Origin: Proales similis | Taxonomy: Eukaryota; Rotifera; Eurotatoria; Ploima; Proalidae | Reading direction: 5' to 3' | NCBI GenBank assembly: GCA_019059635.1 | Contig: JAGVRJ010000008.1 | Span: 992,001 to 1,056,000 of the forward strand | DNA: 64,000 nucleotides | Shown: positions 26,829 to 38,942 of the stretch, piece by piece | Layout: each line of letters begins with the position of its first letter | Numbering within the stretch: position 1 is the first letter of the stretch | Made by a program: the position numbers and the translations under genes | Notes under the pieces: model-generated | Databases searched by the model: none | Seen by the model: only the letters and a program-made list of their open reading frames with translations | What the model was told of the DNA's origin: nothing

Positions 26829-29800
26829 TCAGACCTCCTCAGTTTCGCCTCGCCCTCTATTGCTTGTTTTCTATTGCGGTGGCTGAGCAGATTTCCTCAA
26901 GTAGACTCTGCTCGATCTAGCTTCCGATCTCAATGTCTAAGGATTGACTGCTTGATGGCTGAAATCAAGTTGATTGGGTCAGCTCTAATCAGCTAGTGGA
27001 TAGATTGCGCTTGTTCGCTTCACTGCTTCAATTCAACTTGAATTTCATGCGCGACTTTTTCACATTGAATTCGGGCAATATCTCACCTTTTCGCATTGCC
27101 CGAACGAGAACTCGTTTTATTTTTCATATTAATTCCACATTTGCATTTTATTACGCAATCATTCGTGTTTGTCCAACATTTGACCGGCCTCATTTGCAAT
27201 GCCCAACGACGCGAGTGAGATGTCGAGCGTAAAATAGACCACCACGCCCAATAGAGTCGCTCTGCTCGTCTGCATTTAGGAATTCAAAAATGATCCCGCT
27301 TATCTCTCTCGCCTTTTCTGTTCACTTGCTCTCCTCAGTTACTCTTACCTCTGTTGAGTTTCATTCGCTTCACTGGCCAGCTAAGCTTTTCTCTCCGTTT
27401 TTCTCCATGTGGTTTATCACTCTCTCTCTCTCTCTCTCTATCGGTCCTAAACTTGATTTATATGGAGCGCTTAATCGCATGCGTAATTTAGTTTATTCCT
27501 CTCCCTGGCTCCCTTACCCTTCTCGATCCAACCCTTTTTTCCCATGTTCGCTTATTCGGCTTCAATTTAACATTCACTGCTCATTCGTCCGTTTTAACCG
27601 ATCCTTCTTGTTTTCTACATGCGAATAAAATTCCAAGCTTGGATACCAGTTTAATTTTGAACTCGAAAAGAACATTGGGAAGCGATTTGACGTTAATCCG
27701 GATTAGAGTTCGTCAGACGTTTCGGGGTTTGAAATTTCTTCAACTGAACGAGAGAGTTGTTTCCAACGATAGTCGATGCTTGTAACATGAAAACCAGAGC
27801 TCAACCAACGGGGGGAAAAATCAACTCGAATGTTCGTTCCTGGAATCTTTCTTCAATTCATGTCCTCAATCCAGGCAAGCGAGAGGAAGAGGAAAGCTCA
27901 CGGCAGGATACGAAATGCGCAAATTGTTATCTAATCAGACTCTGCTGGTTATTTCACCCACATTGGCTAATTTTTGCTTGTTGCCAACGAACGTCAAGCA
28001 GCGAGCGTCTTTTATTTCCAATTGAATTTCTCTACTGGCGACACGAATTTCCTCTCTGCCTCTCAAATTTCATCATTCATGAGCAATGCATGAATTTCGC
28101 AAGAGTTGAGAGTGAGAGTTCCTTCTTTAAATCCACGTGCTTTTACCTTGGGCTCACTCTCTTCGACTCTTTCTTTTCTTATTGTGCTCTCTGCTTTCTC
28201 TCTGCATATGTCCCGCGCACACTTGAATGTGACTCTGATTCTGCTGTGTTGAAAACGCATTTGAGCCAAACGACAAACTCACTTGAAGCTAATGCGAACC
28301 GGCATCGTAGAAAAGACTAGAATATTCGCGGCCTTACAATCGAGTTAAATTCCATCCGACGATCGCTTTTAAATTTGCTGAGTAGTTTACAGCCACAGCT
28401 GCAACTGTTCTCATTAGCAGAGTCTATCTGACTTTGAATGTAGCGTCCTGACTCCTCGTTCAATTGACGCTGTATTTATTCTAGCCGATTCTATTGCATT
28501 CAAGGGCGTGATTTTCTATCGATAATAAGCACCCTTTCTGCCTATTCTTGCGCACATCCAAATCCGCCTCATAGGTTTTCCATTTATTCGAGTGCGTAAT
28601 TCGACGCAATTTCGCTCGCTTCAACGGACTATATCTAGCCTGGATAGTTATTCTCAGTCGCTCATTTATCGCCTCTTCTGCTCTTTTTTCAGCTTTCTCG
28701 CTGACTCAATGCCGTGCTGTTTTCGATGAGCAGGAAAAGAGCGCGTGAGTCTACTTCTCGACTCACCTCTTGCCGTTGAAGCACACACGCACTCGAATAT
28801 GGAATGCACAGCACATTCAGTGGCTGCTTTAAATATTTAGCCGCTACAATTTTTCCAATGTTGAATTTATTCGCGAGCGGCACGCTCACTTTTCTTGCTT
28901 GATTGCGTATGCCTCGCTCGCTCGCTCGCCCGAATCAGGTGTGTAAACGCTGTCAGAATTTTTGAAAAAAAAATCGACACCAAAGCGAGTAAAAAGTGCT
29001 CGACAGCGCCTCTCTCAACACCGACATCAGAAGCGAAGAATAGGAGAGGCAGCCGCATTCAGAATGCATGTGCGGTTAATATCGCATTGGTAGCATTTAC
29101 TGTCTTGATGACGAAGCTCGCTCGCTGCTAGTAGTAGAAGTCGGCTCGCGGGCATAAATTATGCTTCCGAGTCACGAGTGAAGTTGTTTTTGTTGAATCG
29201 CCAAATTTATGAAGATTTTGGTAACTAGAGTTGAAATGAAAGAAAACGTATGCAAAAAGCGATGCAGACATTAAGAACATCGGAGGCGATGAGCGCGCAG
29301 CCGTCTTTCGTCTAAAGTCGGCGCAGCGCGCTGGCGGCGTGTTGGCTGTGGCTGCTGCGTGCGGATTGTTATGGAGGCCAAACCGACAGCTATTCGCAGC
29401 TACTGCGATCAAGACAAGATGGCCATTCCATCATGCGATTAGGCGATGCATATTCTGGTCACTGCCGTCATCAGTTGTGACCAATTGACGGAGTGCATTC
29501 GCCCAGCAGCGTGTTCGGATGCGATAAAATTAGCCCGTCTAAGTCTCTCGCCGATTGGGGCCGTGAGTGATTGTGTGAACGAGTGAGTAAGCCAGCCAGC
29601 CAGCAAGCAAGCTAGATTGCTTACTAGTTGATTTCGAGTGTGCGTTTGTGCTCGCGTGCTACATATAAAGCATTTAGTGAGACAATCGTATTCAGCTCCC
29701 ATTCGAACGGCCGCTAACAAACTCAATCGAGCAGGCGGGCGGCAGACATCTATTCATTTAATTTTCATCGATCCATTTACACTTACACACTAAGCGCATG

Positions 29801-30255
29801 CTTTGACCATTGTTTAGACAAGCCTCTGCCTGTTTAAGCAACAATTTGATGAAATCAACAGCGTAATATGATACATAGCGTGAGTAGACCGATTGAATTC
29901 AAACACCTGAGGCCTGTTCTAATTTTGCGGATAAATCCAAAGTCACTTTATATGGAAATAGCCGAATCTGGAATCCCAAATACAGTCTGCTGCTTTGTCA
30001 AGAGAGAGTTCTGCCGAGCCGAACACTTTGTCACTCTGATCGATTGACTCTCTAGCCGTGAGCATATCAACTACAATAAAAAGTTTGTCAGCAAGCTAAA
30101 AGCTAAAAGAGCCAAATTCAAACCAATTTGCACCTCATGTAAATCAACACTTGAAGCCTCGCTCGAATTTTGCTAACGTTCGAAAAAGAAGAGAAATTTT
30201 TAAAATTTAAAACAAAAAACCAGGAAAAGGAAAGAAGCCAATTAAGCCATACGAG
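26829..30255. other. Gene-poor 3.4 kb between protease 4 and PRL phosphatase
   Basis: No gene with family similarity. A (CT)n run lies at about 27419-27438. An open frame of 187 codons (27757-28320, plus) shows no domain or splice logic and is not called. The PTP4A promoter should lie at the right end. The length is unusual for this compact region, so distal regulatory elements or an unrecognised non-coding RNA are possible. Confidence 0.4.
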
Positions 30256-30868
30256 ATGAAGAGCATCAACAGCAGCAGCAACGGCACCTCGAGTGCGTCT
30301 GGAGCCAACCGATTCAAGCGACCAGAGCACTCCGAGATCAAGCACAAGAATATGAGATTTCTCATAACTGACCGGCCCACCGATTTGAACGTTGAAAAGT
30401 ACATGGAGGACCTGAAGAAGCACAATGCAGGCATTGTGGTGCGCGTCTGTGAGCCGACCTATGACATCAACAAGCTTGAGCAGAACGGCATTAAAGTGAT
30501 CGTAAGTACCCAAGAGCTTGATCAGGAAGAATGGCAATCTTTAAGTTGCTTTTTCCAAGGACGCTGCCTTTCCTGACGGACAGACGCCACCAAACGAAGT
30601 CAGAGAAGAATGGTTCCGACTCTTGCGCGAACAGTTTAAACAAAATCCGAATACATGCGTGGCCATTCATTGTGTAGCCGGTTTAGGTCGAGCGCCGGTG
30701 ATGGTTGCTCTTGCGCTCATGGAACTTGGCATGAGCTACGAAGAGGCCGTCGAGTTGATCAGGTCGAAGAGACGCGGCGCTCTAAACTCAAAGCAGCTTG
30801 ACTTTCTAGAGCGTTATCGACCAAAGCACAGGCTCAAGCAACGCAACAGTGCCTGCTCGCTCATGTGA
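30256..30868 (+). CDS. PTP4A: PRL-type protein tyrosine phosphatase (PTP4A)
   Basis: Small prenylated dual-specificity-type phosphatase of the PRL family, which acts at membranes and binds CNNM magnesium transporters. Two exons (30256-30501 and 30560-30868) with a 58-nt intron give 184 residues. The N-terminus has an extra Ser/Asn-rich stretch. The conserved core begins [20 protein letters not shown]. The loop that supplies the general acid is AAFPDG, and the active site is [10 protein letters not shown] (Cys120, Arg126); Ala after the Arg is the PRL hallmark. A Lys/Arg-rich tail precedes the CAAX box CSLM (181-184), which predicts prenylation. Nothing is broken. Confidence 0.97.
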
Positions 30869-32079
30869 GCGGCTTTTACCCACTCCCCGCTCATTAACAG
30901 CGGTCAGGAAACAATTGAAAAGCCCTTGTTTGGAAGCTTCTATATATTGCCCATTCATTAGAATTTTCTCTTTCTCTGTCTTTCACGCTATTCTTCTACT
31001 ATATCTCTTCATTTGATTCTATTTTGGGCTTCTCTTTATCATCATTATTATTAATAGTTTCATTTGGTTTGGTCATTAAAAAATGAGAACTCGAACATCA
31101 TAATGACTGATACGCCTTGACCAGGCTAAGTCGGTCGATCAGTCAGTCGACAGGCCGATCAGCCGGCCCGTCGTTTGACTTAATTTGTTCGAGTAAGAAA
31201 AGAAAGATATATTCTAAGAACAATAAATTTATGACGAAAATCATCATCATCATCATCATCATGATTATGATGATTTACAGTTAAGGACTTGAGCATTAAT
31301 TTTTAACAAAAGACTTCAACTTTTATCCAATCATGGAAAACGGACTTTTTTCTTGAAACATTTTTCTTGATTCGCTTTGAAGAGCCCGTATTGGTCAACA
31401 GCTCTGAATGGATTTGTTCTTTCCATCTTTTCCTCTCCAATCGTCAATTAATTAGGGTTTGAATTTTCTCTTTTTCGAATAAAGTTCAGTTTGCTAAACT
31501 CTGTTTGAATTTATTGCAGTGTTGTCGAGCAACATGAGAGGGGAGTTGAGAAATGATTGCGACTAGCCTCAACCACTGTCGAACGGCGTCAGTGTCCAAG
31601 TTATGAGCAGTCTCATTAAAAGAGAAAAAGAACGAAGCATGCACTAAGCCGAACAGAGCGAAGCACAGCCGGACCCAGGTCGGGCCTCTTATCGGGTGTT
31701 TACCAGCTAACTGCGACCAATTTAAGCCGGACTTGGAGCTTAATCCGGGGCGTAAACACGATTAAGCGAGCCAATACAAACAAGCTAGTTAGAATCAAAC
31801 AGATAGATGAAAGGGTTTGGGTTATCTGTCCATAGCATAAGCGTGGCCCGGCTTGTCCCTTGGTGTGCGTGAGTGTGTGTTTGAGCGGTGTAAATAAGGA
31901 AATGGTAAAGGCGCGTTGATTAATAGGGTCGATCGGGCATACGAAAGGGCTGTCGGCGTCTAAATAATACAGTAGCGACAGCATGTAACACTAATGACAC
32001 ACAAGTCAAACTAGAGGCAAATTTAGAATTCAACAGTCCAGCCTGATTGACCGATTGAATAAGATACGAGTCGTTGTCT
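30869..32079. other. PTP4A-Ly6 intergenic region
   Basis: PTP4A 3' UTR (AATAAA near 31222) and the promoter of the Ly6-like gene. No coding frame with family similarity; open frames on the minus strand here look like chance. Confidence 0.4.
31241..31275. repeat. (TCA)n microsatellite with inverted ATGA arm
   Basis: Seven TCA units run directly into ATGATTATGATGA, so the two halves are nearly complementary and could pair as a hairpin in RNA. It lies in or just after the PTP4A 3' UTR. Confidence 0.7.
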
Positions 32080-32848
32080 ATGTACCCAAACGATCTCCTG
32101 GTGTTGCTCGTTCTTCTGGGTTCGAGTAAGTAGAGAAATGATTTGAAAACAGGTACTCTTTCACGTCCTTGCAAACCTAAGGCGCATCGATTCATGCTCA
32201 AGGAGGCGGCAATCCGGTCGCAGTAGATTCCAAGTCCAAGCCGGCCGCACCTCCACCTCCGCCGGCATCGAATTACTACAGTTATCTCAGATGCTGGCGG
32301 TGCGACTACGACGACAAGGAGCAGTGTGTGAAAAATTTCGATTTTACAAAACATAAACACGAGGCGTGTGACGGCAAGTGCCTGAAAGCGTTTGAAAAGA
32401 CGCAAGGTAAGTGAGAGCTATTAGCTGTGAGACCAAGACGAAATTCTCAACAACTCGTTCAAAGCAAGAACCAAGGCTGAAATTGAAAAGGCTCAAAGTA
32501 AGTCGAAATTGGCGTGTCTCTTCGTCTTTTATTATTGCGCCGCGTTTTCCCTTTCTCTTTCTCTCTCATTCTATCTCGTATTTCTATCGCCTGAATCTAA
32601 CTGAAAAACATCGGAATTTAGTGATGCCAGCAATTCGAAAGTGTGTGTCACAGAAAGAAATCAGCACGCTGAGAACGATGGGCATCAATGTAGACAACGG
32701 ATGCCACAACTTGCGCACGACAAAGCGACAGCACAAACTTTATTGTTTTTGCGAGAACGATTTATGCAACGGCTCGAACCAAATCAACAGTGCTCTGAGC
32801 AAAAGCCTGATCTTGTTGCTAATTGTTTCAATTTTCTTTGGAGTTTAA
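32080..32848 (+). CDS. Secreted GPI-anchored Ly6/uPAR-type three-finger protein
   Basis: Two or three exons: a short signal-peptide exon (MYPNDLLVLLVLLG), an exon with a Pro/Ala linker and the first cysteines (YLRCWRCDYDDKEQC), and a last exon ending YCFCENDLCNGS. Ten cysteines and the closing CN motif fit the Ly6/uPAR fold. The C-terminal hydrophobic run (LILLLIVSIFFGV) after a small-residue site predicts a GPI anchor. The second intron is about 215 nt, long for this window, and might hide a small exon. Invertebrate Ly6 proteins of this layout (for example quiver/sleepless) tune ion channels or act in epithelial junctions; the ligand here cannot be told. Confidence 0.8.
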
Positions 32849-34020
32849 CAAGCGCCACTTGAGCAGCAGCAGAGGCAGCAGCTGCGACAGCTATGACGCA
32901 AGATTTTTTTATCAACGAAATACAATCAAAAAAAATTTCTTCCTTTCCCTCAAGAGTAAAGACTTGAATAGATTGAGCCAAACAGTGGAACACGACAAGG
33001 AAAAAAGGAGAGGAAAATAAAGGGAAGAGAACGGGGGAGGGCGACAGAAAGCGAAGCTCTCAAACGCCCAACAGCCATAAACATGGAAACCTAGCCAAAA
33101 CGTCTCATCACATAAACCCACGCATTTTTTGAACATCTATAATCAAAATTTCACTAATTAACCCCCTAGCCGATTGACTTTGACCTAACTTTCTGGGCCC
33201 CCACACACATTGCTCGTTTGTTTGCATCTTTTACAGATGGAATCTGGAAAAGTATATAATCAATGCTTAGTCACCAGGACGAATCAATCAGTGTCGCTGA
33301 TTCTTTCTCTACATTCGTTTCATCGCTTCACTGCCGATTTTTAACGAGTTGCCCCTAATTGCGAATTAATCAAACAAAAAGCAAATCTCAAATTTACTAG
33401 TCTGAATTCCGGAGGAGAAATTGCTGTTTTTCGAACATTATCATGAGTCTAATTTGACTATGGAGTATTTTACCAAAAGCAATATGCTCCTCTAATGTAG
33501 AGTTGCTTTTATGACATCCGTTCATATTGATTCGTCCAACTCGTTTGGGTTTTATACCGATCTTTCGAAGCAATTGCTCACTTCCAGCCAGTCAGCATGT
33601 AATGATTTTTTGTGATTAAAAGAAAAAAGCCAACAAAACTAAAATGGCCGGAATCAGTTGAGTTGGTCCGATGCGTACGTTTCATTTGATCTTAAATTGC
33701 TTTGCCTCCAAGATGATTAAACGGGCCATATAGCTCGTCATTAGAAGCGATAGGGTGCGTCTCGTTTCAAATGAACCGCTCTGGTGTCTAAGACCTTTTT
33801 CTCAAATTTGTCATTTGATACGTTTGAATTTATGCTCAACATCTAAACGTCATTTCCTTCTTTTGGTGCTCACACGTAACCACGCATGCATGCGCGTTCC
33901 GCATTGAATCGAATCGATCGGCAATCGAAATTGTGAAAGAGCAATTGCGGTAGCCTTTGTTTATATTTCGTTTAAATAAAAAATTTAGACAAGAGCCTGA
34001 TCTCAAACGGAATAGGAGCG
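32849..34020. other. Non-coding gap upstream of peptide precursor
   Basis: AT-rich with poly-A-like runs near 32925-32950. Holds the 3' UTR of the Ly6-like gene and the promoter of the peptide gene. No gene seen. Confidence 0.4.
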
Positions 34021-34365
34021 ATGCGACAGTTCATAATATCACTGTTTTTTGTCCTGAGTCTGCTCAGCTCTGACGGCTGGGCTCAAGCATCCAGCGGCAT
34101 ATTGCGCCGCCCCGCGTCTGATATCATTGGTCCGGTGATGAGCGATGCATACGTTGACAAGCGTTCACTATCTGACGAAGAAAAGCTGGCCCTCAAGCGG
34201 CAGTTTCTGGAAGAGCTCATAAAACGCAAAAACATTCAAACTGAAAACGAGCTGAATCAAATGCTCGTTCAACTTGTGCTCAAACTAAACAGACTTAAGG
34301 AGCTTCATGAGTTGCGCAACATGCAGCGCATCATCTTTTCCTACGGACGGCGTCGTCGACGTTGA
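34021..34365 (+). CDS. Candidate secreted amidated peptide precursor
   Basis: Single-exon 114-residue protein, not recognised by name. A signal peptide (MRQFIISLFFVLSLLSS) is followed by a short spacer and dibasic sites at Arg29-30, Lys47-Arg48, Lys59-Arg60 and Lys68-Arg69. The C-terminus is IIFSYGRRRRR: Gly followed by five Arg is a strong processing and amidation signal, giving a mature peptide ending in FSY-amide. The region from about 49 to 108 is an amphipathic helix rich in Leu, Lys and Glu without cysteine. Cutting at Lys68-Arg69 would leave a 38- or 39-residue amidated peptide. Length, helix and amidation resemble the egg-laying hormone/DH44 (CRF-like) group, but sequence similarity is weak, so this is an inference. 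Expression as a neuropeptide is not shown by sequence. Confidence 0.6.
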   Translation: MRQFIISLFFVLSLLSSDGWAQASSGILRRPASDIIGPVMSDAYVDKRSLSDEEKLALKRQFLEELIKRKNIQTENELNQMLVQLVLKLNRLKELHELRNMQRIIFSYGRRRRR

Positions 34366-35100
34366 CTCTGATCATCACCTCTCTTCTCCGTGTCGTCTAA
34401 ATCAAGCCCAGAATTTGAGCATTCGACATTTAGTACAAATCAGTTCAAAAATCTCAATTAAATTTGTCAAATCGCAGATTGCATAATTAGAGGAAAAAAA
34501 TTTGAAACAGAATGAATAAAAATAAGCGTCAGCAACTCTAAACTTGAGCCGAGTCGTTTCTATTTTTGGAATGGTGTTTGCACTTTCAATAAATTTATTC
34601 GACTTTGCTCTAACTTCTTAGTGATGTTTCACAATGTATCTTCTTACCGAATTAGATCGAAAATTATGCACCAATGAATCAGGACCAAGAGGTTTACTCT
34701 TTCCGCCTATTCATTATGGGTGTTAATCGTTAAATTTACTGTTCCGCCGCGTAGCGTTTATTCCCCAGCTGCTATCAAATTACTTCACTTTGGTGAGTAA
34801 CATTTATTAAATATCTTGGCCAAGCTTGTAATCCAATAAGCAATTTAGGAGAGCGATGTTGAGCAGTGAGACTAGACGCTGAAATCGAGAGGAATAAAAA
34901 AGATATAGAATCGGGAGAAAGAATTTCAGTGACAAAGCAGAACTGAAGCCGCAGTACGATGACGGTAGCAGTGATAACGAATGGGAACAAAAGCCAGCGC
35001 TTAAGCATTAGGCTGAAGGCTTAATAAAGGGCGAAAAGGTCCATTCCTTTAGAGATTTTGATCGGGAGCCGTCGGTCCTTGATTCAATCAATTTTTTTAT
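34366..35100. other. Intergenic gap, peptide gene to opsin
   Basis: Converging 3' ends. AATAAA signals near 34515 and 34588 suit the peptide gene. A last small exon of the opsin could lie near 35013-35040. Nothing else seen. Confidence 0.35.
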
Positions 35101-36379
35101 TTAAGTCAACAGTCCAAGATGGGCATGGCTGGGCTTACCAATTGTAGTGCTTGATCGAGCGTTATTTCCTTGTTTATTGGGAATGCAGAATACCTTGTGG
35201 AATATGTTCTTGTTCAAGAGAATGTAGAACAGAGTAGACCAGAGCATTGAGGATTTGGCAAATATCGCGGGAATTGTGCCCAGTAGAGGAGGCACTCCAT
35301 CCGCATCAATAAATGCGGTGTACAACGCAACTAGCGCGTATGGAGTCCATGCAACGATGAAAACGGCTTGAAGGAATTAAATTCTTAAAAAGGCTGGTCC
35401 TGCCTTATTCTGTTGTTCGATCGCAACTTACCGATAAAGAACAAGATGATCACAGTTAGCTTTCGTTCATTGGACAGGCGTTTTTTCGCCTGCGCGTTGT
35501 TTGTTGTTTTGATCATTTGAGGAAGCTGCTTGACCTTTATTGAATAAAAATAATGAATTTGAAATGTTTACCAGCGCTAGACTCAACTTACAATAAGCAT
35601 GAGCCTCAGACTTGAGTAAAGAATCGCCCCTAGCGGAATGAGGAACACAAACATAAATATAGAGGTGTTGTAGCTGGTCACGTTCAATGAGCGCTCGTTC
35701 CATTCGACGCTGCAGCTGGTGCCTGCGCCCTCAATCGAGTAGTGAGACCAGCCGATCAAGGGCATAGTTGACCAAAACAGGCCATTTAGGCAGCAGCCAG
35801 CAATAACAATCATCGTGTTTCTAAAGTTCACACTGCGAATTTCCATCGGTTTGTAGATTATATAGAACCTTTAAATGGAATGAGAGTCGAATTCCTTCGA
35901 ATCCGGGCGGATAGAAATAAAAAGCTCATTTAGAGTGATTACCTCTGGAGGGCAATGGCAGCCATCAGGTAAATGCTGGTACATCCTACGAAGTACATAA
36001 GGTAAGCCGAAGCAACGCAAAAAAAATGACTGAATGCCCATCTGGAGTGAACCGGAAAGATAAGAGACAAAATCGAAAAGAAAAGCACAAGTGGACACAA
36101 CCTGCAGCGGAGATTGCTGATTATGATAAATGGCAACTCGAAGACAGTCCCGATCAAGTTGAAAGATGTTAGAGCGATAATGAACGCATTCAATGAAGTT
36201 TGCAGTTCCTTGTAGTTTATGAATGCACGTAGAAGCGCTACATTGAAGAAAGTACTCGACAAAAACAGAATGATGCAGAAAATTCCAATTATTTGAAGAT
36301 GCAAGCAGTCTGGCGTATTGAGACCAGATTGACTGATCTCTGCATAAGATTGGTTGGAGACCGTACTATTTTCGAGCAT
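35101..36379 (-). CDS. Opsin (non-rhabdomeric type) with altered signalling motifs
   Basis: Seven-helix retinal-binding receptor. About six exons start at MLENSTVSNQSYAEISQSGL (with N-glycosylation sites). The retinal-binding Lys is in helix 7 (IPAIFAKSSMLW); the extracellular disulfide is FFCVASA to GAGTSCSVEW; and the loop-2 counterion Glu is in SIEGAG. These place it firmly among opsins. The helix-3 (D/E)RY motif reads LQRF, and the NPxxY motif of helix 7 reads STLFY, so both G-protein switch motifs are changed. The ending NKNIFHKVFCIPNK fits ciliary, xenopsin or Go/peropsin groups rather than Gq opsins; I cannot pick one. The last residues are uncertain, since either readthrough to 35101 or splicing to a tiny exon works. 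It could be a photoisomerase or a receptor with unusual coupling. Confidence 0.87.
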
Positions 36380-37563
36380 TTTTTTCTTCGCCTTGATTTT
36401 GTTTGGTGGCTGCTTGTAAGATAAGGTTTTTGCGTTCGGTTGCTCTCTGTGCGCTGCTTATATGTTTGGCACGCAAGTATTCCTCTCTCTCTCTCTCTTT
36501 ATCCGTCTCTTTTTTGTTCTTTTAGTTGTTGTTTGATTGATTATAATCGGCTCCTGCTGTTTAACCAGAGCTTTTATAGCGGGCCGATTAGCACATGAAA
36601 ATGCTTGGGGTTTCTATCTTTTCTAATTTTTATTCTCTTTACTCTTTTACTCAATATTTTTTCCCTCAGTTATATAAAGATGAGCCCTTATGCAATTAGA
36701 CGCAAATGCAAGACGGCCATGGTCAACTCTTAGTGTGTTCTATTCAATTAGAGAACTGGAGAATTAGAGAATTCAGTGATTAAATAACATCACTCAGAGT
36801 GGAAAAATAAAGAGAACAAGTGCGTGAGATAAAGAGACACAGAATGAGAAGGAAAATGCAACAAATGCCGAAATTGATATGGGCGTGGGAAGAGTATCGG
36901 CGCATACGAATTCGAAGTTCAATTTATGACGAGCTTGCAGGAAGCGGAGAATTTAAAGCATCTATTTTCAAATTGCCTCAAGCGCTTCTATTTTAAGGGC
37001 GAGCAATTTAAAAGATGCATGAGACAGAAAACAGAATTCTCGGAAACATCAAATATATGCTTGTGATCCCGTGCAATTAAGGAGACAAAAAACAGAGCGG
37101 ATAATGTTCAACTAAAAAAAAGAATCTGGCAGCAAAGAAGAAGCGCTGTAGACAAAAGCTTTCAAATCTGCTTAGGAGAATGCTTCTCTGACGCAACGCA
37201 ATTTACCTCATACTCAAGCGTGACTGATGCCATTATGAAGAGAAAAAGCGTCCGGTCTCCGACTTAAACTGCTTCGGCATTCTCGTCGAGAAATGGAAAT
37301 TTACATCAGCGCACATCGGCGATATTTTTCAAGTCTGAGACGCTGGTTGCGTGACATTGATTGTATTTTTGATAAGTTTTCATCGTTTTGAGTGATTTAA
37401 TTCGTTAATTATTTATTCATTATGTAAGCCGACTGAATGAGTTAATATTTTTAGAACTAAATTGTGTCTAGATTAAAACGGGCAAAGAGTTTTTTTCATC
37501 ACGGCAAGCGAGAGGGGAAAAAGAATCTCAATGCTCAAGAGACGAGCACCGATGCCAAAAGAA
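36380..37563. other. Non-coding gap, opsin to ACAA2
   Basis: Opsin promoter and 5' region on the left, with a (CT)n run at 36482-36500 near the opsin start. The ACAA2 3' UTR is on the right. AT-rich, no gene seen. Confidence 0.4.
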
Positions 37564-38942
37564 TTAAACAGCCTCGAGCAAAATCGCAATTCCCTGTCCA
37601 CCACCGATGCATGCTGAACCGATAGCTCGTTTCGCGTTTCGTCGTCTAAATGCTAACTGTTTTATTCCGCTCTCCTAATCAGTTAATAGCTCCAAACGAA
37701 ATAATTACCTAAGCTCGTAGACCAAATTAGCAGTTATCCTAGAGCCAGACGCCGCCAGTGGATGGCCCAAAGCAATCGCACCTCCATTTACGTTAGTGGT
37801 ATCCGGATTTAATTTTAAAGACTTTTGCACTGATAAGCCGCTTTGATAATTATCTTGCAGTTGGCTTCTTCTTGTAGGGCAGTTACTAACCTGAAAGGAA
37901 CTGCGCCGCAAAAGCTTCGTTCACCTTCGGATATGAAGACATTTACCAAAAATAGCAAATTATTGACACATATAATATTTCCGCTTACGTCGACCAAGTC
38001 AATATGATCGATTTGCAGCTTATTCTTGGCTAACAAGGCTTGGATGGCAGGCACAGGGCCGATACCCATTATCTTCGGATCAACGCCAGAGACATGGTAG
38101 CTAGTTAATCGGGCTAGGGGCGTGAGGTTGTTGACTTTGACGGTCTCCTCGTCTGCAAGGATAATAGCTCCAGCGCCGTCGCAAATACCTGAAGCATTGC
38201 CAGCCGTGACAACGCCGTTCTTTTTGAATACAGGTGCCAACTTGGCCAGATCCTGAATAGTCGTGGCCCCTCTGGGATGCTCGTCTACGTCGAAGACTTC
38301 TTCACCTTTGCGACCTTTCAACTTGATTGGCGCAATTTCATCTTTGAAATGGCCCTGCTTGTTTGCTTGTTGCCATCTATTCTGCGACTGTAAGGCGTAC
38401 TCATCAACCTGCTCTCGACTTATTGAATATTTCTCGGCTAAATTCTCGGCAGTCAACGCCATAGGCAGTTTACAGTAGGTATCAGTCAAGCCAGACCATA
38501 GAGTGTCCTCTAGCTGAAGATCTGCTCCTAATCGGGTTCCGAATCGGTTACCACGCATGGCGTATGGAGCCAAAGACATGCTCTCTGTTCCACCACATAG
38601 GGCAACTTTTGCATCGCCAAGAGCTATTTCTTGGGCGCCATAAATCACCGACTGAAAGCCAGATCCACAGAGGCGGTTTATAGTCACCGCAGGCACTGAC
38701 TCTGGAACTCCAGCCTTGAGCGCTGAATGACGTGCCAAGTAGCCGGCATCGCTTGAACTGTGAAGAATATTGCCAACAATAACTGTGTCGATCTTGTCAG
38801 CGCTCAAACCGCTCTGCTCAATGGCTGCTTTATTAGCGATCACTTGTAAATCAGTGGCACTCATGTCCTTGAGTTTGCCGCCGAATTTGCCAAACGCCGT
38901 TCTCTTGGCGGCCACCACATAGACGCCCCGCAAAATAGTCAT
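37564..38942 (-). CDS. ACAA2: Mitochondrial 3-ketoacyl-CoA thiolase
   Basis: Thiolase of mitochondrial fatty-acid beta-oxidation: cleaves 3-ketoacyl-CoA with CoA to acetyl-CoA and a shortened acyl-CoA. It starts [20 protein letters not shown]. All catalytic motifs are present: the nucleophile Cys in [33 protein letters not shown] (His) and the second Cys in CIGGGQG. A first exon of about 950 nt encodes most of the protein; three short exons follow, one after an intron of only 37 nt (37854-37890). Length is near 390 residues, as usual. The un-cleaved N-terminus is typical of ACAA2 and separates it from peroxisomal ACAA1, which has a longer leader. Confidence 0.95.
37854..37890 (-). other. 37-nt intron in ACAA2
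   Basis: The frame [11 protein letters not shown] is broken here by gttagt...ctgcaag and resumes as [17 protein letters not shown] in frame, then [12 protein letters not shown]. Both ends are GT-AG. Reading through would shift the frame and lose the thiolase core, so splicing is required. Confidence 0.8.

Noticed and set aside
27757-28320. 187-codon plus-strand open frame
   Set aside because: No signal peptide, domain, recognisable motif or splice logic; composition looks like chance.
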